From Dama dama (lineage: Eukaryota; Chordata; Mammalia; Artiodactyla; Cervidae): 64,000 nt of DNA. Of the stretch, positions 34,775-44,643 are shown piece by piece. Location: assembly GCF_033118175.1 (NCBI RefSeq), contig NC_083697.1, positions 22,108,001 to 22,172,000 on the forward strand, in the 5' to 3' direction. The position numbers and the translations under genes are program-made. Numbering within the stretch: position 1 is the stretch's first letter; each line of letters starts with the position of its first letter. A model generated the notes under the pieces. It was not told the origin of the DNA and searched no databases. It saw nothing but the letters and a program-made list of their open reading frames with translations.

Positions 34775-35464
34775 CCTAGATTTCCACTAACATGCAGGTT
34801 GCCTATTGTTCTCCAGGGGTGCTTTGATCTTAATAGCAATAATACAAAATTGTTTTCATTATCAAATAATGTTCTTGAGGTTTTCCTTTATATCTCAAAT
34901 ACAGTTTTTGTGCTACCAAATAATTCTGTGTGTTGAACACATACAGGGGAGGTTTATCAGAATATATCTGAATAAAGAAAGCACGAGAGGTAGGATCCCA
35001 TTACCTCCTACCTGATCGCCTTTCCCAGACGTCCCTCAAGGGCCAAGGAAAATTCACTCCTTGGGCCTTAATTGCTCTTTGCTACTCCCAGAGGAAAAAG
35101 TCTTGGCTCACAAACTCAGAGGCTTTCAGGCAGCAAGCAACTGTATGCAGCATGGAAGGCACATGCTCACAGTGCTGTGAAAACCCCAGAGTTACACTGG
35201 ATTCTTGAACTCCTATCACATTCCCTTATTACATTTTCTTAAATCAGATATCTTCCTCCGAAATGCTGTGCTCACCACTCACTTAATTGAACTTTTTCAA
35301 TTCACTGAATTGAAGGTGTCTATTTTGGAGTGTGAGTTTATTTTTACGTAATTATTTGTACATCTCCTATTTACATAAAATTTTGACCTTTTGTATTTCC
35401 CTTAATCTCTCCCAAGATTAATAAGACATGCTGATCACTATGATAAGATCTTTTTAGGACAGAT
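34775..35464. other. Intergenic, no gene recognised
   Basis: AT-rich; no clear repeat or coding signal. Confidence 0.4.
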
Positions 35465-35760
35465 CTACTTGGGATGGGCTTTGAAGCGGCTCAGGCCCAC
35501 CTCAAACTTTGGGGCAAAGGGAGACGATTCTTTGTAACTCTGGCCAAGCACCACGATAAGGAGGTGCAGGATGCCACCTGGGGCACATACAGAGTATCTG
35601 TGGACGGCAGTGGGAAGCAGGAGCAGAAGGAGGGTCCCCAGGTCACCCTGTTCCTCCCAGTGTTTGGGGGAGGCCTCTGCCCTGCCACAGTCTTTAAGAA
35701 GGCTCCAGGCCCCAACTTCCCTGTTCCAATAAAATATCTTGCAAGCCACCTCAGTTCTGT
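35465..35760 (+). pseudogene. Unidentified gene-like GC-richer segment with a polyadenylation signal
   Basis: About 300 bp are clearly GC-richer than the AT-rich flanks. They hold open frames on both strands (+: 35474-35794, 106 codons; -: 35465-35749) and an AATAAA at 35728-35733. This looks like the 3' end of a retrocopied or decayed transcript, but I do not recognise the protein in either direction, no poly(A) tract follows the signal, and no TSD is visible. It could equally be a conserved non-coding transcript or chance. Confidence 0.3.
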
Positions 35761-35799
35761 CAGTTTTTGTCAGAAAAGGAATGGGGAAAGTTAAGGCCC

Positions 35800-36425
35800 C
35801 TTTACAAACAAAAGGCTTCTTTTGTTTGTAAATAAATTGTGTCTTTGAAAAAAAAAACTTCCTAAACTTTTTAATTTTCAGAGAGATCTACAGTGAAGAT
35901 TAAAAAAGAAAAAAAGAAAGAAAGTGAAAATGACCAGGAACTGAATATTGATTTTTCTCTCCGGGAGTTTTGTTTTTTGGGTATCTTTTTTCCCCAAGGT
36001 TAGAATTTCTTGCTTACAAATCAATACAGTTTCCAACTTTTGAAACTATCTCCAGTTCGGTTGGCAAAGTTCATTGGGGAAAAAAAAGAAATAAAATGTG
36101 GTCCCTGTATTGCCAACCTCTGTAAGCAGGGCCAGAATAAAATTGCAATTTACTACTGTCGTCCCTTTCCATCTGTGCCAGATCCAATGCCAGCTTGGTG
36201 GCATCAAGGAAGGTACATGAAGAAATTATGATCTGAATCCCTCTCAAGGGGTCAATTGAATCAGAGACAAGGGAAAATGGCATCACCTACTTGAGGTGTG
36301 TTTTTCAGTTCAGAAATCTTTAGATCTGTTGAAACAGAGTGATGTGGTTGTTTGTAGTCATTTGTTAGAGCAGCCCTATGACACTAAGAACTCGTTGTCT
36401 CTGCCCTTAAGATACAAAGTGGAGT
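35800..36425. other. Intergenic, no gene recognised
   Basis: Short open frames at 36010-36231 (+) and 36071-36286 (-) overlap and resemble no protein I know. Confidence 0.4.
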
Positions 36426-36650
36426 GGCTTCCCCGGTGTCTCAGTGTTAAAGAATCCACTTGCAAGGCAGGAGACATGGGCTGGATCCCTGGGTCAGGAA
36501 GATACCCTGGAGAAGGAAATAGCAACCCACTGCAGTATTCTTGCCTGGAGAATCCCGTGGACAGAGGAGCCTGGCAGGCCACAGTCCATGGGGTTGCAAA
36601 AGTAGGACACAACTTTGCGACTAAAACCATCAATCACCACCACCTCCCAT
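36426..36650 (+). mobile_element. Bov-tA/BOV-A2 SINE
   Basis: Head GTGGCTTCCCCGGTGTCTCA, body and a short CACCACC tail. Confidence 0.88.
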
Positions 36651-36939
36651 GTGGCTGAGGGCTTCAGAGTTGTCGTAACAAGCACAGGAGTTTAGGAGGT
36701 GAGAGCAGGGAACCTTATTTTTGAACTACCTGTTCAAGCTTTAAGCTGGGAGTAGCTCCTGAATATCCAAAGGGGTTTCAGAAAGAAGGGTATCCAAGCA
36801 GACAGAATGATGGGACAAACTGAGCCCAAACTCAAGATGTTCAGAGGATATGAAACAGGTCAGCATGGCTAGACTCATATAGGGACCAGAGGTCTAGAAA
36901 AGTAGGTTAGTGTTAGATAGGCCCAGAAACAATGAGTAT

Positions 36940-37492
36940 CAGTTCAGGTCAGTTCAGTTGCTCAGTCATGTCCGACTCTTTGCGACCCCATGAACCACAG
37001 CACGCCAGGCCTCCCTGTCCATCACCAACTGCCGGAGTTTACTCAAACTCATGTCCATTGAGTCGGTGATGTCATCCAACCATCTCATCCTCTGTCATCC
37101 CCTTCTCCTCCTGCCCCCAATCCCTCCCAGCATCAGGGTCTTTTCCAATGAGTCAGATCTTTGCATCAGGTGGCCAAAGTATTGGAGTTTTCAGCTTCAG
37201 CATCAGTCCTTCCAATGAACACCCAGGACTGATCTCCTTTAGGATGGACTGGTTGGATCTCCTTGCAGTCCAAGGGACTCTCAAAAGTCTTCTCCAACAC
37301 CACAGTTCAAAAGCATCAATTCTTCGGCACTCAGCTTTCTTTATAGTCCAATTCTCACATCCATACACGACCACTGGAAAAACCATATCCTTGACTAGAC
37401 TGACCTTTGTTGACCAAGTAATGTCTCTGCTTTTTAATATGCTGTCTAGGGTGATCATAACTTTCTTTCCAAGGGGTAAGCATCTTTTATCA
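36940..37492 (-). mobile_element. 5'-truncated BovB LINE
   Basis: Reads on the minus strand from the region encoding ...LDSILKSRDITWS... to the (CTGAA)-type end at about 36940. Stop codons break the frame. Confidence 0.88.
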
Positions 37493-38325
37493 TATTTCTC
37501 AACCAGTGAAATTTTAAGCTGGTATCATGCAGCCCAGTGGTTATTTTACATATAGAGAAAGAAATTAAGGATCAATGTACCTTCCCCAATAGCCAGGTCT
37601 GGAATAGAGTCAGGACCAAACTCCAGATCTTTTGTTTAGCTGTCATTCATCTTTGTAAATAAATTTGTCTTTCAAAGTATGCCTTACTCTCTGAACTAGT
37701 TTTGAGAATTTTACTAGTAAATGTCGATTAGCTGTTATTTTTTAAGCCCCAATTATTTATATTCAGTATTAACTACCTATCTGGTTATGGGTTAGAAACA
37801 GACACAATAAATCTTTTCATAAAAATTCCTAGTGGTGTTGCTGGGCACCTTCCTAACATCCTTCTCCATTTCTCCTAAGCTTCTATAGCCCCCTTGCAGG
37901 AAAAAAAATAATCTACACAAATAGCCAGGTCTTAGTACGTGTTTTGCAGTATAAAATAAATGTAGAAAAGTCATCATTTAAAATATTTTATTTCTAATAG
38001 AAAAATAATCCATTATTTCACTACTCAGCTAACTCCTGACTGTTTTTTTAAAATGAAATACAAATACATCATAAAATTCAAATACTGTGAATAAATAAAC
38101 ACTAGGAACTCTCTTTAGTTTGCTCCCGGGTCTTTCCCCAAACATATACATCACCAACAAACTCTTCCCTCCAACCCCCACAAAAGTGTACATTTGTAAA
38201 TGTTTTTCTTAAATATATCACAATACAAAATGCCCTGGGCCTTGCTTTTTAATTTTCCTTAAAAATATTTCTGGAAACTCTCTGAATATTGCAACCAACA
38301 GAATCGTTTATTTTTAAAAGGCTTT
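37493..38325. other. AT-rich intergenic stretch
   Basis: No gene or clear repeat. Confidence 0.4.
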
Positions 38326-38329
38326 AAAA

Positions 38330-38520
38330 TATTCTATTGCAAGGGTTTGCCATCATCTAATTAATATTAACCATCATTTAGTTAGCCCCTGATTATTTCC
38401 AATGTTTTCTTATCACAAACAGTGCTGAACAATATCTTATACATATATCTAAAGTGTGTTTATGAGTGTATCCACAGAGTAAGTTCCTAGTAATGGAATT
38501 ACTAGGAATTATCATGCTAT
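38330..38520 (+). mobile_element. Old L1/HAL1-type fragment
   Basis: The text CACAAACAGTGCTGAACAAT and AGTTCCTAGTAATGGAATTA is typical of an old L1-derived repeat. What seems to be its continuation appears at 39455-39540. Confidence 0.5.
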
Positions 38521-38571
38521 TCTCTATCTAAAATCCTTTTAATGTCTCCTCACCCCATTGCAGTTAATGTG

Positions 38572-38672
38572 TGTACGTGCTCAGGCGTGTCTGACTCTTT
38601 GTGACCCTATGGACTATAGCCTGCCAGGCTCCTCTGTCCACAGAATTTTCAAGCAAGAATACTGAAGTGTTG
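38572..38672 (-). mobile_element. BOV-A2 SINE, partial body
   Basis: Minus-strand body unit only; the head is missing. Confidence 0.8.
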
Positions 38673-38689
38673 TAATCCAATTATCTCAT

Positions 38690-39430
38690 CTTGATTTGCC
38701 AGTCCGCCAAGATCTGGCCCATGCCCACCTCTCCAACCTATTAGTCATTCCTTCCTTATGACCTGGAAACACACCAACCTACAAACTCATCCGGTACATT
38801 AGACTGTTTGTACTTCCTCTTGCTTCTGCAAAAGTTACTCTTTGTCACTGTGGCTTCAGCTACTGACCTATAACAAATAGACTTGTGATTATTACTCCAG
38901 TAAGGATGAGTTTATTCTGAATTAATAGAGAATTACAATTCAGAGTACGTAACTGTGGTAAGCCATGTGCAAGTCACCACAGAGGAAGGGAAGGAGAACA
39001 CTCTTATAGAGGGGAAAAGGAAGTGGGGAGGGCGTAATAAACAGAGACCATGGTTTTTCATTGATTCAGTTGTTGCCAGAAAAAAAGAGGAGTGCTTCTT
39101 TTTCCTGTTGGGCTCTGCTGCGGTTGCAGGGCAGGAGGGCTCCCCCTTCTGGTCTCTCAGCTCTATTTAATGGAGATTTCTGTGTCTTAATTTTTTATAA
39201 GACTCATAGTCACCTTCTCAGTGAAGCCTTCAGGGTTTAAATGAGCACTCCCATCTCTTCAGATGATGGTACTTAATTTTAATCTTAGAATGTCACCTTA
39301 TATGAAATCATTTTGTCTTCTCTGGAATATGAGCTCCAAAAGGGTGGGAGTCCTGTCTTTCTTCTTCCCCTGACTCCCAAGAGCTCAGCAGAGCACAGGC
39401 TCAAGGAATATCTTGTAAATAAATGGTCAA
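38690..39430 (+). repeat. L2-type LINE fragments, split
   Basis: Bases 38690-38860 and 39190-39430 read as L2 3' sequence (GAATATGAGCTCCAAAAGGG and a final AATAAATGG). The segment between, about 38865-39190, is different and may be a later insertion of unknown family. Confidence 0.5.
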
Positions 39431-39880
39431 AGGATAGTGTATTTAAAATGATTAAATAGGCTGCCGAATTGCTTTCCAGGTAAAGTCACCAGTTTTCACT
39501 ACCACTGACAGTGTCTGTTTTGAATACTCTTAAAAACACATAATACTATCAAGAATTGACCATTTTTTGGTTCTTGTCCACTTCAAAGGTCAACAAATAG
39601 GGAATTACCTCCCATTGTAATTTTTCTTCAGACACTGTTAAGAACAAAACCCCAACTCCATCTCCAGAAAATAAACAGGTAATAACAGACAACATAGTAA
39701 GTCAATAAAAATTTCTCATACTAGTTTAAAATTGACATGATGCCTAGTGAGAATAACACTTAGTTTAAAAATGGGATCTTTTTAAGGCAAAAGTAGCACT
39801 TATCCTTGCAACATATAGCAAAATATTTGCTGGATGTTCTCACCCTTGTTTCCTTTGTCACTTTTCTCACTTCTTTAGGA
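39431..39880. other. Intergenic, with an L1/HAL1 relic at 39455-39540
   Basis: GAATTGCTTTCCAGGTAAAG resembles the old L1 text that should follow 38330-38520. Nothing else recognised. Confidence 0.4.
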
Positions 39881-39881
39881 G

Positions 39882-40082
39882 CCTTCCCTTGTGGCTCAGA
39901 TGGTGAAGAGTCCGCCTGCAATGCAGGAGAGGGGGTTCAATCCCTAGGTCAGGAAGATCCTCTGGAGGAGGGCATGGCAATCCATTTCACTATTCTTGCC
40001 TGGAGAATCCCATGGACAGAGGAGCCTGGTGGGCTCAGTGGAGTCGCATAGAGTCAGACAGGACTGAGCGACTAACCGAAAC
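39882..40082 (+). mobile_element. Bov-tA/BOV-A2 SINE
   Basis: Head CCTTCCCTTGTGGCTCAGAT, tail ACTGAGCGACTAACCGAAAC. Confidence 0.88.
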
Positions 40083-40353
40083 ATGCCTCCCTTCTTTCAC
40101 CTACTTAAATCACTTCATTTTACAAATATTTATTGATTACTCACATGCCCAGGTGCAGTGCTAAAATCCTGATCTTATCAGGCCACACCCACCTTCCACC
40201 TTAGGACTAAGTCTTTTGGCCTAGCTGTACTTTCAGATTTACTCAGATTTTTGCTGCAGAAGTCTCTAGAATAACAACCCTTAAATGGAGAGATGAGGAA
40301 AGTTTGTATATGGAATATTTGGGAGCATCAACTTATAAATTAATTTGCCATTT

Positions 40354-40383
40354 GCGTGTGTGTGTGTGTGTGTGCACGCGTGC
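40354..40383. repeat. (GT)n microsatellite
   Basis: TGCGTGTGTG...GTGCACGCGTG: alternating purine-pyrimidine, immediately before a SINE. Confidence 0.85.
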
Positions 40384-40384
40384 C

Positions 40385-40594
40385 TGCAAAGTCAATTCAG
40401 TCGTGTCCAACTCTTTGTGACTCCATGGACTGTAGCCCTCCAGGCTCCCCTGTCCATGGGATTCTCCAGGCAAGAATCCTGGAGTGGGTTGCCATGCCCT
40501 CCTCCAGGGGATCTTCCTGACCCCGGGATTGAACCTGTGTCTCTTATGTCTCCTGCATTGGCAGGCGGGTTCTTTACCACTAGCGCTACCTGGG

Positions 40595-40597
<3 letters not shown>
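40385..40597 (-). mobile_element. BOV-A2/Bov-tA SINE
   Basis: A minus-strand unit between two microsatellites; the head ends CTAGCGCTACCTGGGAAG. Confidence 0.88.
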
Positions 40598-40665
<68 letters not shown>

Positions 40666-40670
40666 CACAC
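40598..40670. repeat. Compound microsatellite (TC)14-(TA)n-(CA)n
   Basis: TC repeats at 40598-40626, TA repeats to 40654, then a GTATATATATACACAC end. Confidence 0.92.
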
Positions 40671-41289
40671 TGGATTTTAAGAAAAACTCTAACTTTTTAT
40701 TATAGCCTCTTTATTTAAAGAGATGTTTCTCACAGTTTCCAGTTTTCAGTAGTTCCAGGCACTCGACTTTAAATGAAAATATCCTCTTTGGTCTGCCTTG
40801 GAGGTGGGGAGGTGCAGAGAAAGAGAACTTTCTTCCTGGTCCTAATGTCCACCTAATTTTTAAAGCACAGGTTGTTATTATATTTTAAGCTTACAATTAC
40901 ATGTGTATATTATTAGATGCCTCTATGTCCCATTTCACTTTTCTTAACTTGTGGGGAATGAGTGGAGAGAGGAACAGAGTAAAAAAATACTTTCCCTCTG
41001 AGAAAAGAAAGAGGGTGTATATGGAAACTGAGATTAAAACATTGGTGTGAGACTGGGAGATCAGTAGGGGTCAATAGTACATTTAACCCTCTCCTCAAAG
41101 GTGATTCCGTTCCACCTACACCCGAAAAATAAATAAAGCGAATTTCTTATGCACGTAAATAGTTTTTGCATTGGACCAGTTGGTCCAGTTCTCTTATCTG
41201 CGAACTTCCTTACCCACTCTGTTTCAGTTCACTATCTCTACCCTTTCCCATATCCAAAGCCTCCACCTAACCTTCCTCCTCTTCTGGCT
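40671..41289. other. Upstream flank of the ELOVL6 promoter
   Basis: No young repeat. CpG content rises toward 41280. A GGACCAGTTGGTCC inverted repeat lies at 41174-41187. It may hold proximal promoter sites. Confidence 0.4.
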
Positions 41290-41405
41290 TCTAGTTACTC
41301 TCGACTTTCTGCCACCTCCGCCCACAGCAACCCCAGCCGGCACGTGATAGGGGGGCTCCGCAGACCCGGCCCCAAGTTACCCTGAGTCAAAGCCAGAGCT
41401 CGGCG
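41290..41405 (+). other. ELOVL6: Probable ELOVL6 non-coding exon 1 (5' boundary uncertain)
   Basis: A consensus donor (GGCG followed by GTGAGT) ends an exon at 41405, 668 bases before the acceptor at 42073. The sequence before it is GC-richer than the upstream DNA and sits at the start of the CpG-rich zone, as expected for a 5' UTR exon. The transcription start cannot be read from the sequence; 41290 is only a rough left limit. The known ELOVL6 gene structure includes an untranslated first exon, which supports this reading. Confidence 0.5.
41341..41346. promoter_or_regulatory. E-box (CACGTG) just upstream of the inferred exon 1 donor
   Basis: CACGTG with flanks GGCACGTGATAG. Read on the minus strand it is ATCACGTGC, which resembles the E-box form bound by SREBP and USF/MLX-type bHLH factors. 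ELOVL6 is an established SREBP-1c target, so the site is a plausible element, but occupancy is inferred. Confidence 0.4.
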
Positions 41406-42073
41406 GTGAGTGACCTGGACGGGGCGCCGGGGGCTAGGAGGCAGAAAATGCGTTCGTTTCACGTGGCATCTCAGCGCAAATTTGCCTGGATTTCTTGGCG
41501 AGGAAGCGGGCAGGTTTTATTATTTACACACAGACTACGTGCTAAGCTCGCCCTGGGGCTTCGCTTGGTTTTCAGAAACTTCATTCAAAGGCCAGGCTTG
41601 GCGGCCCACGAGGTCGGGACTGGGCGTTGTGGATGACCTCAAGGCTGCTTCCTCCCCCTCCGTGTCCTTCCTCCTCTGCCCTAGTCACCTTTACGTAAAC
41701 AAAACTGCCCCCGGGGCTACAGAGGTCTCGCTCACTCTCGCAAAGGGTTAAAATTTGTCGGATCGCACGAGGGGGAGGAGATTCCCCATAGACAAGTAAA
41801 AAGGGTGATGGACAAACGTGCGGGCACTAAGACCGCAAGGCATTCATTTCCTCCTACGGTGGATGCGGACGCCGGGAGGAGGAGAGTCCCGGAGAGAGGA
41901 GCTGCGAGCCGAGGCGCAGGCAATGCTCAACCCCGACTGCAGCTGAGAGAGGCTGGGGGAAACCGGTTGTCGGAGACCGACCGCCGAGGGGAAGACCTTG
42001 GGGGGTGGGTGGGGGAAACAGACTGGAGAGCACTCGAAATCTAGCGCTTTACAGATTCTTTTATTTTGTGTAG
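41406..42073 (+). other. ELOVL6: Probable ELOVL6 intron 1
   Basis: This is the interval between the inferred donor at 41406 and acceptor at 42073. It is short (668 bp), GC- and CpG-rich and free of recognisable interspersed repeats. It contains an E-box at 41460-41465 and a G-run cluster at 42000-42015. Its lack of repeats, in a region otherwise full of them, suggests regulatory constraint. Confidence 0.5.
41460..41465. promoter_or_regulatory. Second E-box (CACGTG) in inferred intron 1
   Basis: A perfect CACGTG palindrome, 119 bp downstream of the first. E-box pairs are used by bHLH factors such as ChREBP-MLX, although their usual spacing is far shorter than this, so the two should be treated as separate candidate sites. 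Confidence 0.3.
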
Positions 42074-42111
42074 AGAACACGTAGCGACTCCGAAGATCAG
42101 CCCCAGTGAAC
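42074..42111 (+). other. ELOVL6: ELOVL6 exon 2, 5' UTR part
   Basis: A pyrimidine-rich tract ending in TTTTGTGTAG at 42064-42073 is a good splice acceptor. The exon would therefore begin at about 42074, with 38 bases of UTR before the ATG. The UTR contains an in-frame stop (42082-42084) and no upstream ATG. The acceptor is inferred from sequence, not from transcripts. Confidence 0.6.
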
Positions 42112-42194
42112 ATGAGAGTGTTGACTCTACAAGAATATGAATTCGAAAAGCAGTTCAACGAGAATGAAGCCATCCAGTGGATGCAGGAAAACTG
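42112..42194 (+). CDS. ELOVL6: ELOVL6 first coding exon (fatty acid elongase 6, N-terminus, partial)
   Basis: Seen: the ATG at 42112 opens a frame starting MRVLTLQEYEFEKQF and running to ...WMQEN plus two bases (TG) at 42193-42194, followed by a GTAGGT splice donor at 42195. The split Trp codon agrees with the known exon boundary. Known: from the Leu-Thr-Leu-Gln-Glu stretch onward this matches the strongly conserved N-terminus of ELOVL6, the ER membrane condensing enzyme (3-ketoacyl-CoA synthase) that extends C12-C16 acyl-CoAs, mainly palmitoyl-CoA to C18, with malonyl-CoA. The HXXHH catalytic motif and the membrane spans are encoded in later exons outside the window. Start choice: an in-frame TAG lies ten codons upstream (42082-42084) and the ATG has A at -3. 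Oddity: human and mouse proteins begin Met-Asn-Met-Ser, but here the codon two before the ATG is GTG and the residue after Met is Arg, so the protein should start two residues later. Confidence 0.93.
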
Positions 42195-44240
42195 GTAGGT
42201 GATGCTTTCGTGTGATACCGTCCCCAGGAGCCCCGCGCGTTTTCCCGGTGTGCCTTAAATGTCGGTACTCCCTTTCTGGGGCGTGAATGGAGCGAGGAAC
42301 CGCGGGCAGTGGGAGCGGATCGCTGAGTTCCCGGGTCTCCCCGGTGCAGGAGACATTGGGGCTGCATGAAGCGCGTGAGTCTGTGGGTGCCCCTGGGTGA
42401 ACCGTGGCTACACATGCATCTTTAACATAGATTATATAACATAGAACATACATGTGTACATAGAGTGCGACAGGGAAGGCGGGAGAGACGCCACAGACCG
42501 TACCTGTGCTACTCCTGCTTTCCCTCTAGATTTGGGTTTTCTTGCTTGGCCTCCAGCAAGCACTGTGTGAAAAGCATTGAAGGGAGGACCGGGTCTCCGG
42601 CTCTGTTTAACCCTCTCCCATCCGCCGTCCTCTGCTCTCTGGTCCTCGCCCTTTCCCCGTCGCTCCTGTCTGTCCTTCCTTTCTCCTTGCAGCGCTCGTA
42701 CTTCGCTGTCTTCCTCTTTGCTGCTCCCCAGTCAGATTCCTCCTTTCCTGGACCCTTTTCCCCCACGCGGATCCCTTTCCAGTTTCATGAAGAGACGGAG
42801 GCGGGGAGTGGGGGAGGAGGGGACAATGAAAACAGTAATGAAAATGAATGAATCCGAGTGAGTGGAGCCACGCCATTATTAAGTTTGTTTTATGGAAACG
42901 CCTTTTGGACACACTCGATTCTAATTCAGTGGGAAGCTGCTGATTGGAGTTGAGACACAGATTAAAAAGCCCTGGGTCCGCAGAGTCCTTGGGGGTGGGG
43001 GGGGGGCGGGTGGGGAGTGTTTCCCACACAACTTCTAACCGGGGAAAGCATCTTTCTTGTTAACTGTGTTTCCTCCGCCAGTCCTTTTGGAAATCCCTGT
43101 GTGGGAAGCGATCCCGTGTCACCTTGCAATATTTAACAGGGGAGGGTGTGTATGTTCATCTCGCTTCTTGCTTGTAGACGGAGCTGCTGTGGCAGACATT
43201 CTTGAATCGCCCCCCCTTAACGCCGTGTCTGACGATCAGTGAAGAGAAAGCCCAAGGCAAGCCCCAGTTGGGCAGCTGGCTGCGGGCAGCCTCCTCGATA
43301 CTGATGGAGAGGGTCGGGCCGAGGGGGCTCTCGGGAGGTGGGGGATTCCGCCGGCCGCGTGCGCTAGCGCGTGCCCCCGGCGCCCTCACGACCTGCCTTC
43401 CCTCCCCCATCTCATCAGTGGGAAACCGGAGACGCTAGCGCGCCTGGAGGCTGGGGCGGCTGGGTGCTCTGCGCCGGAACCCGGGAATGGGGGCTCAACT
43501 TCTTCTCTGGAGATTCGGCCGCCGCTCCCGCCTCCTGCCTCGCGGCCGGCCTGCCGGGGACCAGCTGACCATTTGCGGCCTCAGCCGGGCCGGGCCCGCC
43601 CCCTGCGCCGTGCGCGCCGGCTGGGCCGAGATGGTTGGGGCGGGCGCGGCGCGCGGCCCGGCGCGCTCACACTTGCTGCGGCGTGGCTGGGGGCTTCCTC
43701 GGGCGCGGGGGCCTGAGGGCGGCAGCCGGAAGCCAGGAGGGCCGCGCGATTCGCTCGGAAGGCTGGGAGGTGCGGCAGCGCTCTGGGCCTCCGGGGCCGA
43801 AAGCGCCGAGGGTGGGTCCGGAAGACGGTTGTGCACCGGGAGGCTCGATCCCGTAGGAGTTTAGACAATTAAGGCCTCTGCGCTCGGGGAAGCCTAGCCT
43901 CCCTCGGGCCCCTCCAAAGGGACCTTCCCCTCAGGCACGTCCTCCGCCCGCGTAGCGGGTGGCGCTGCAGGCCGGGCGGGGGCGGGGGAGGCCGGCGCCG
44001 GGAGCCGCGCGGCGGACCAGCGAAAGGCAAAGGTCTCCGCAACTGTTGGTCGTGGTGTCTGGTCACACCGCTTAGTCCATCTCCGTCGGCCCTGCGCTCT
44101 CTGTGTTTCCTAATATCTGACCAGTCTCCAACTTGCTGCACCCTTGTTGAACCTGCCCCTCCGGAACCGGCCTCCCCTCGGGCCGGCTGCTCGAGTTCAC
44201 TCCCTGCCCCTCTGCGGTGGATACTGCCGCTTAGACTCTC

Positions 44241-44490
44241 TTGTTGCTTTTTCTCCGGGGCCACTTTCTGTGCTTCCACCACCTGGTACCATTTCCCGCC
44301 TCTTTCTCCATTGACGAACCAGTACACCCTGAATCAAACAGGGCCTAACCCTCTGGGGACTGAAAATAGGAAAAAATGCATCGATTTATCGTCTCCTGTT
44401 GGACGCTTACCACTCTTAGCTCTTTTTCTGTACATTTCATCTGGCAGTATCTTTCCTAGCTTTTATTCATATGCGTAAGTATTTAGATGT
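44241..44490. other. Intron, unique
   Basis: CpG density falls away after about 44240; no repeat. Confidence 0.4.
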
Positions 44491-44504
44491 GTCTGTGCCT
44501 CCTA

Positions 44505-44630
44505 GGAGAAGGAAATGGCAACCCACTCCAGTATTCTTGCCTGGAGAATTCCAGGGCCAGAGGAGCCTGGCGGGCTGCAGTCCCAGGGGTCACAGAGTCG
44601 GACGCGCACATGGCTGAGTGACTAACACAC
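44505..44630 (+). mobile_element. BOV-A2 body-only SINE
   Basis: Bounded by an exact 13-bp TSD, TCTGTGCCTCCTA (44492-44504 and 44631-44643). It begins at GGAGAAGGAAATGG, so it lacks the tRNA-like head. Confidence 0.9.
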
Positions 44631-44643
44631 TCTGTGCCTCCTA

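Larger units (their letters stand above)
41330..44240. promoter_or_regulatory. ELOVL6: CpG island / promoter region of ELOVL6
   Basis: CpG dinucleotides are frequent from about 41330 to 42400 and very dense from about 43190 to 44240, against a CpG-poor background on either side. GC boxes of the GGGCGG type occur at about 43005, 43636 and 43974. There is no convincing TATA box, which fits a CpG-island promoter. Both inferred 5' exons lie at the upstream edge and the densest part is in the following intron, so alternative start sites or an antisense start are possible. Long open frames here (for example 43487-43864) are a by-product of high GC and show no recognisable protein. Confidence 0.85.

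Noticed and set aside
41410..41751. 113-codon open frame starting in inferred intron 1 as an ELOVL6 N-terminal extension
   Set aside because: It is not in frame with or spliced to the ELOVL6 coding exon by any clear signal, and an in-frame stop precedes the ELOVL6 ATG.
43487..43864. GC-rich open frames (125 codons + and others on -) as new proteins
   Set aside because: Stop codons are rare in very GC-rich DNA. Overlapping frames on both strands are open together and none shows a domain.
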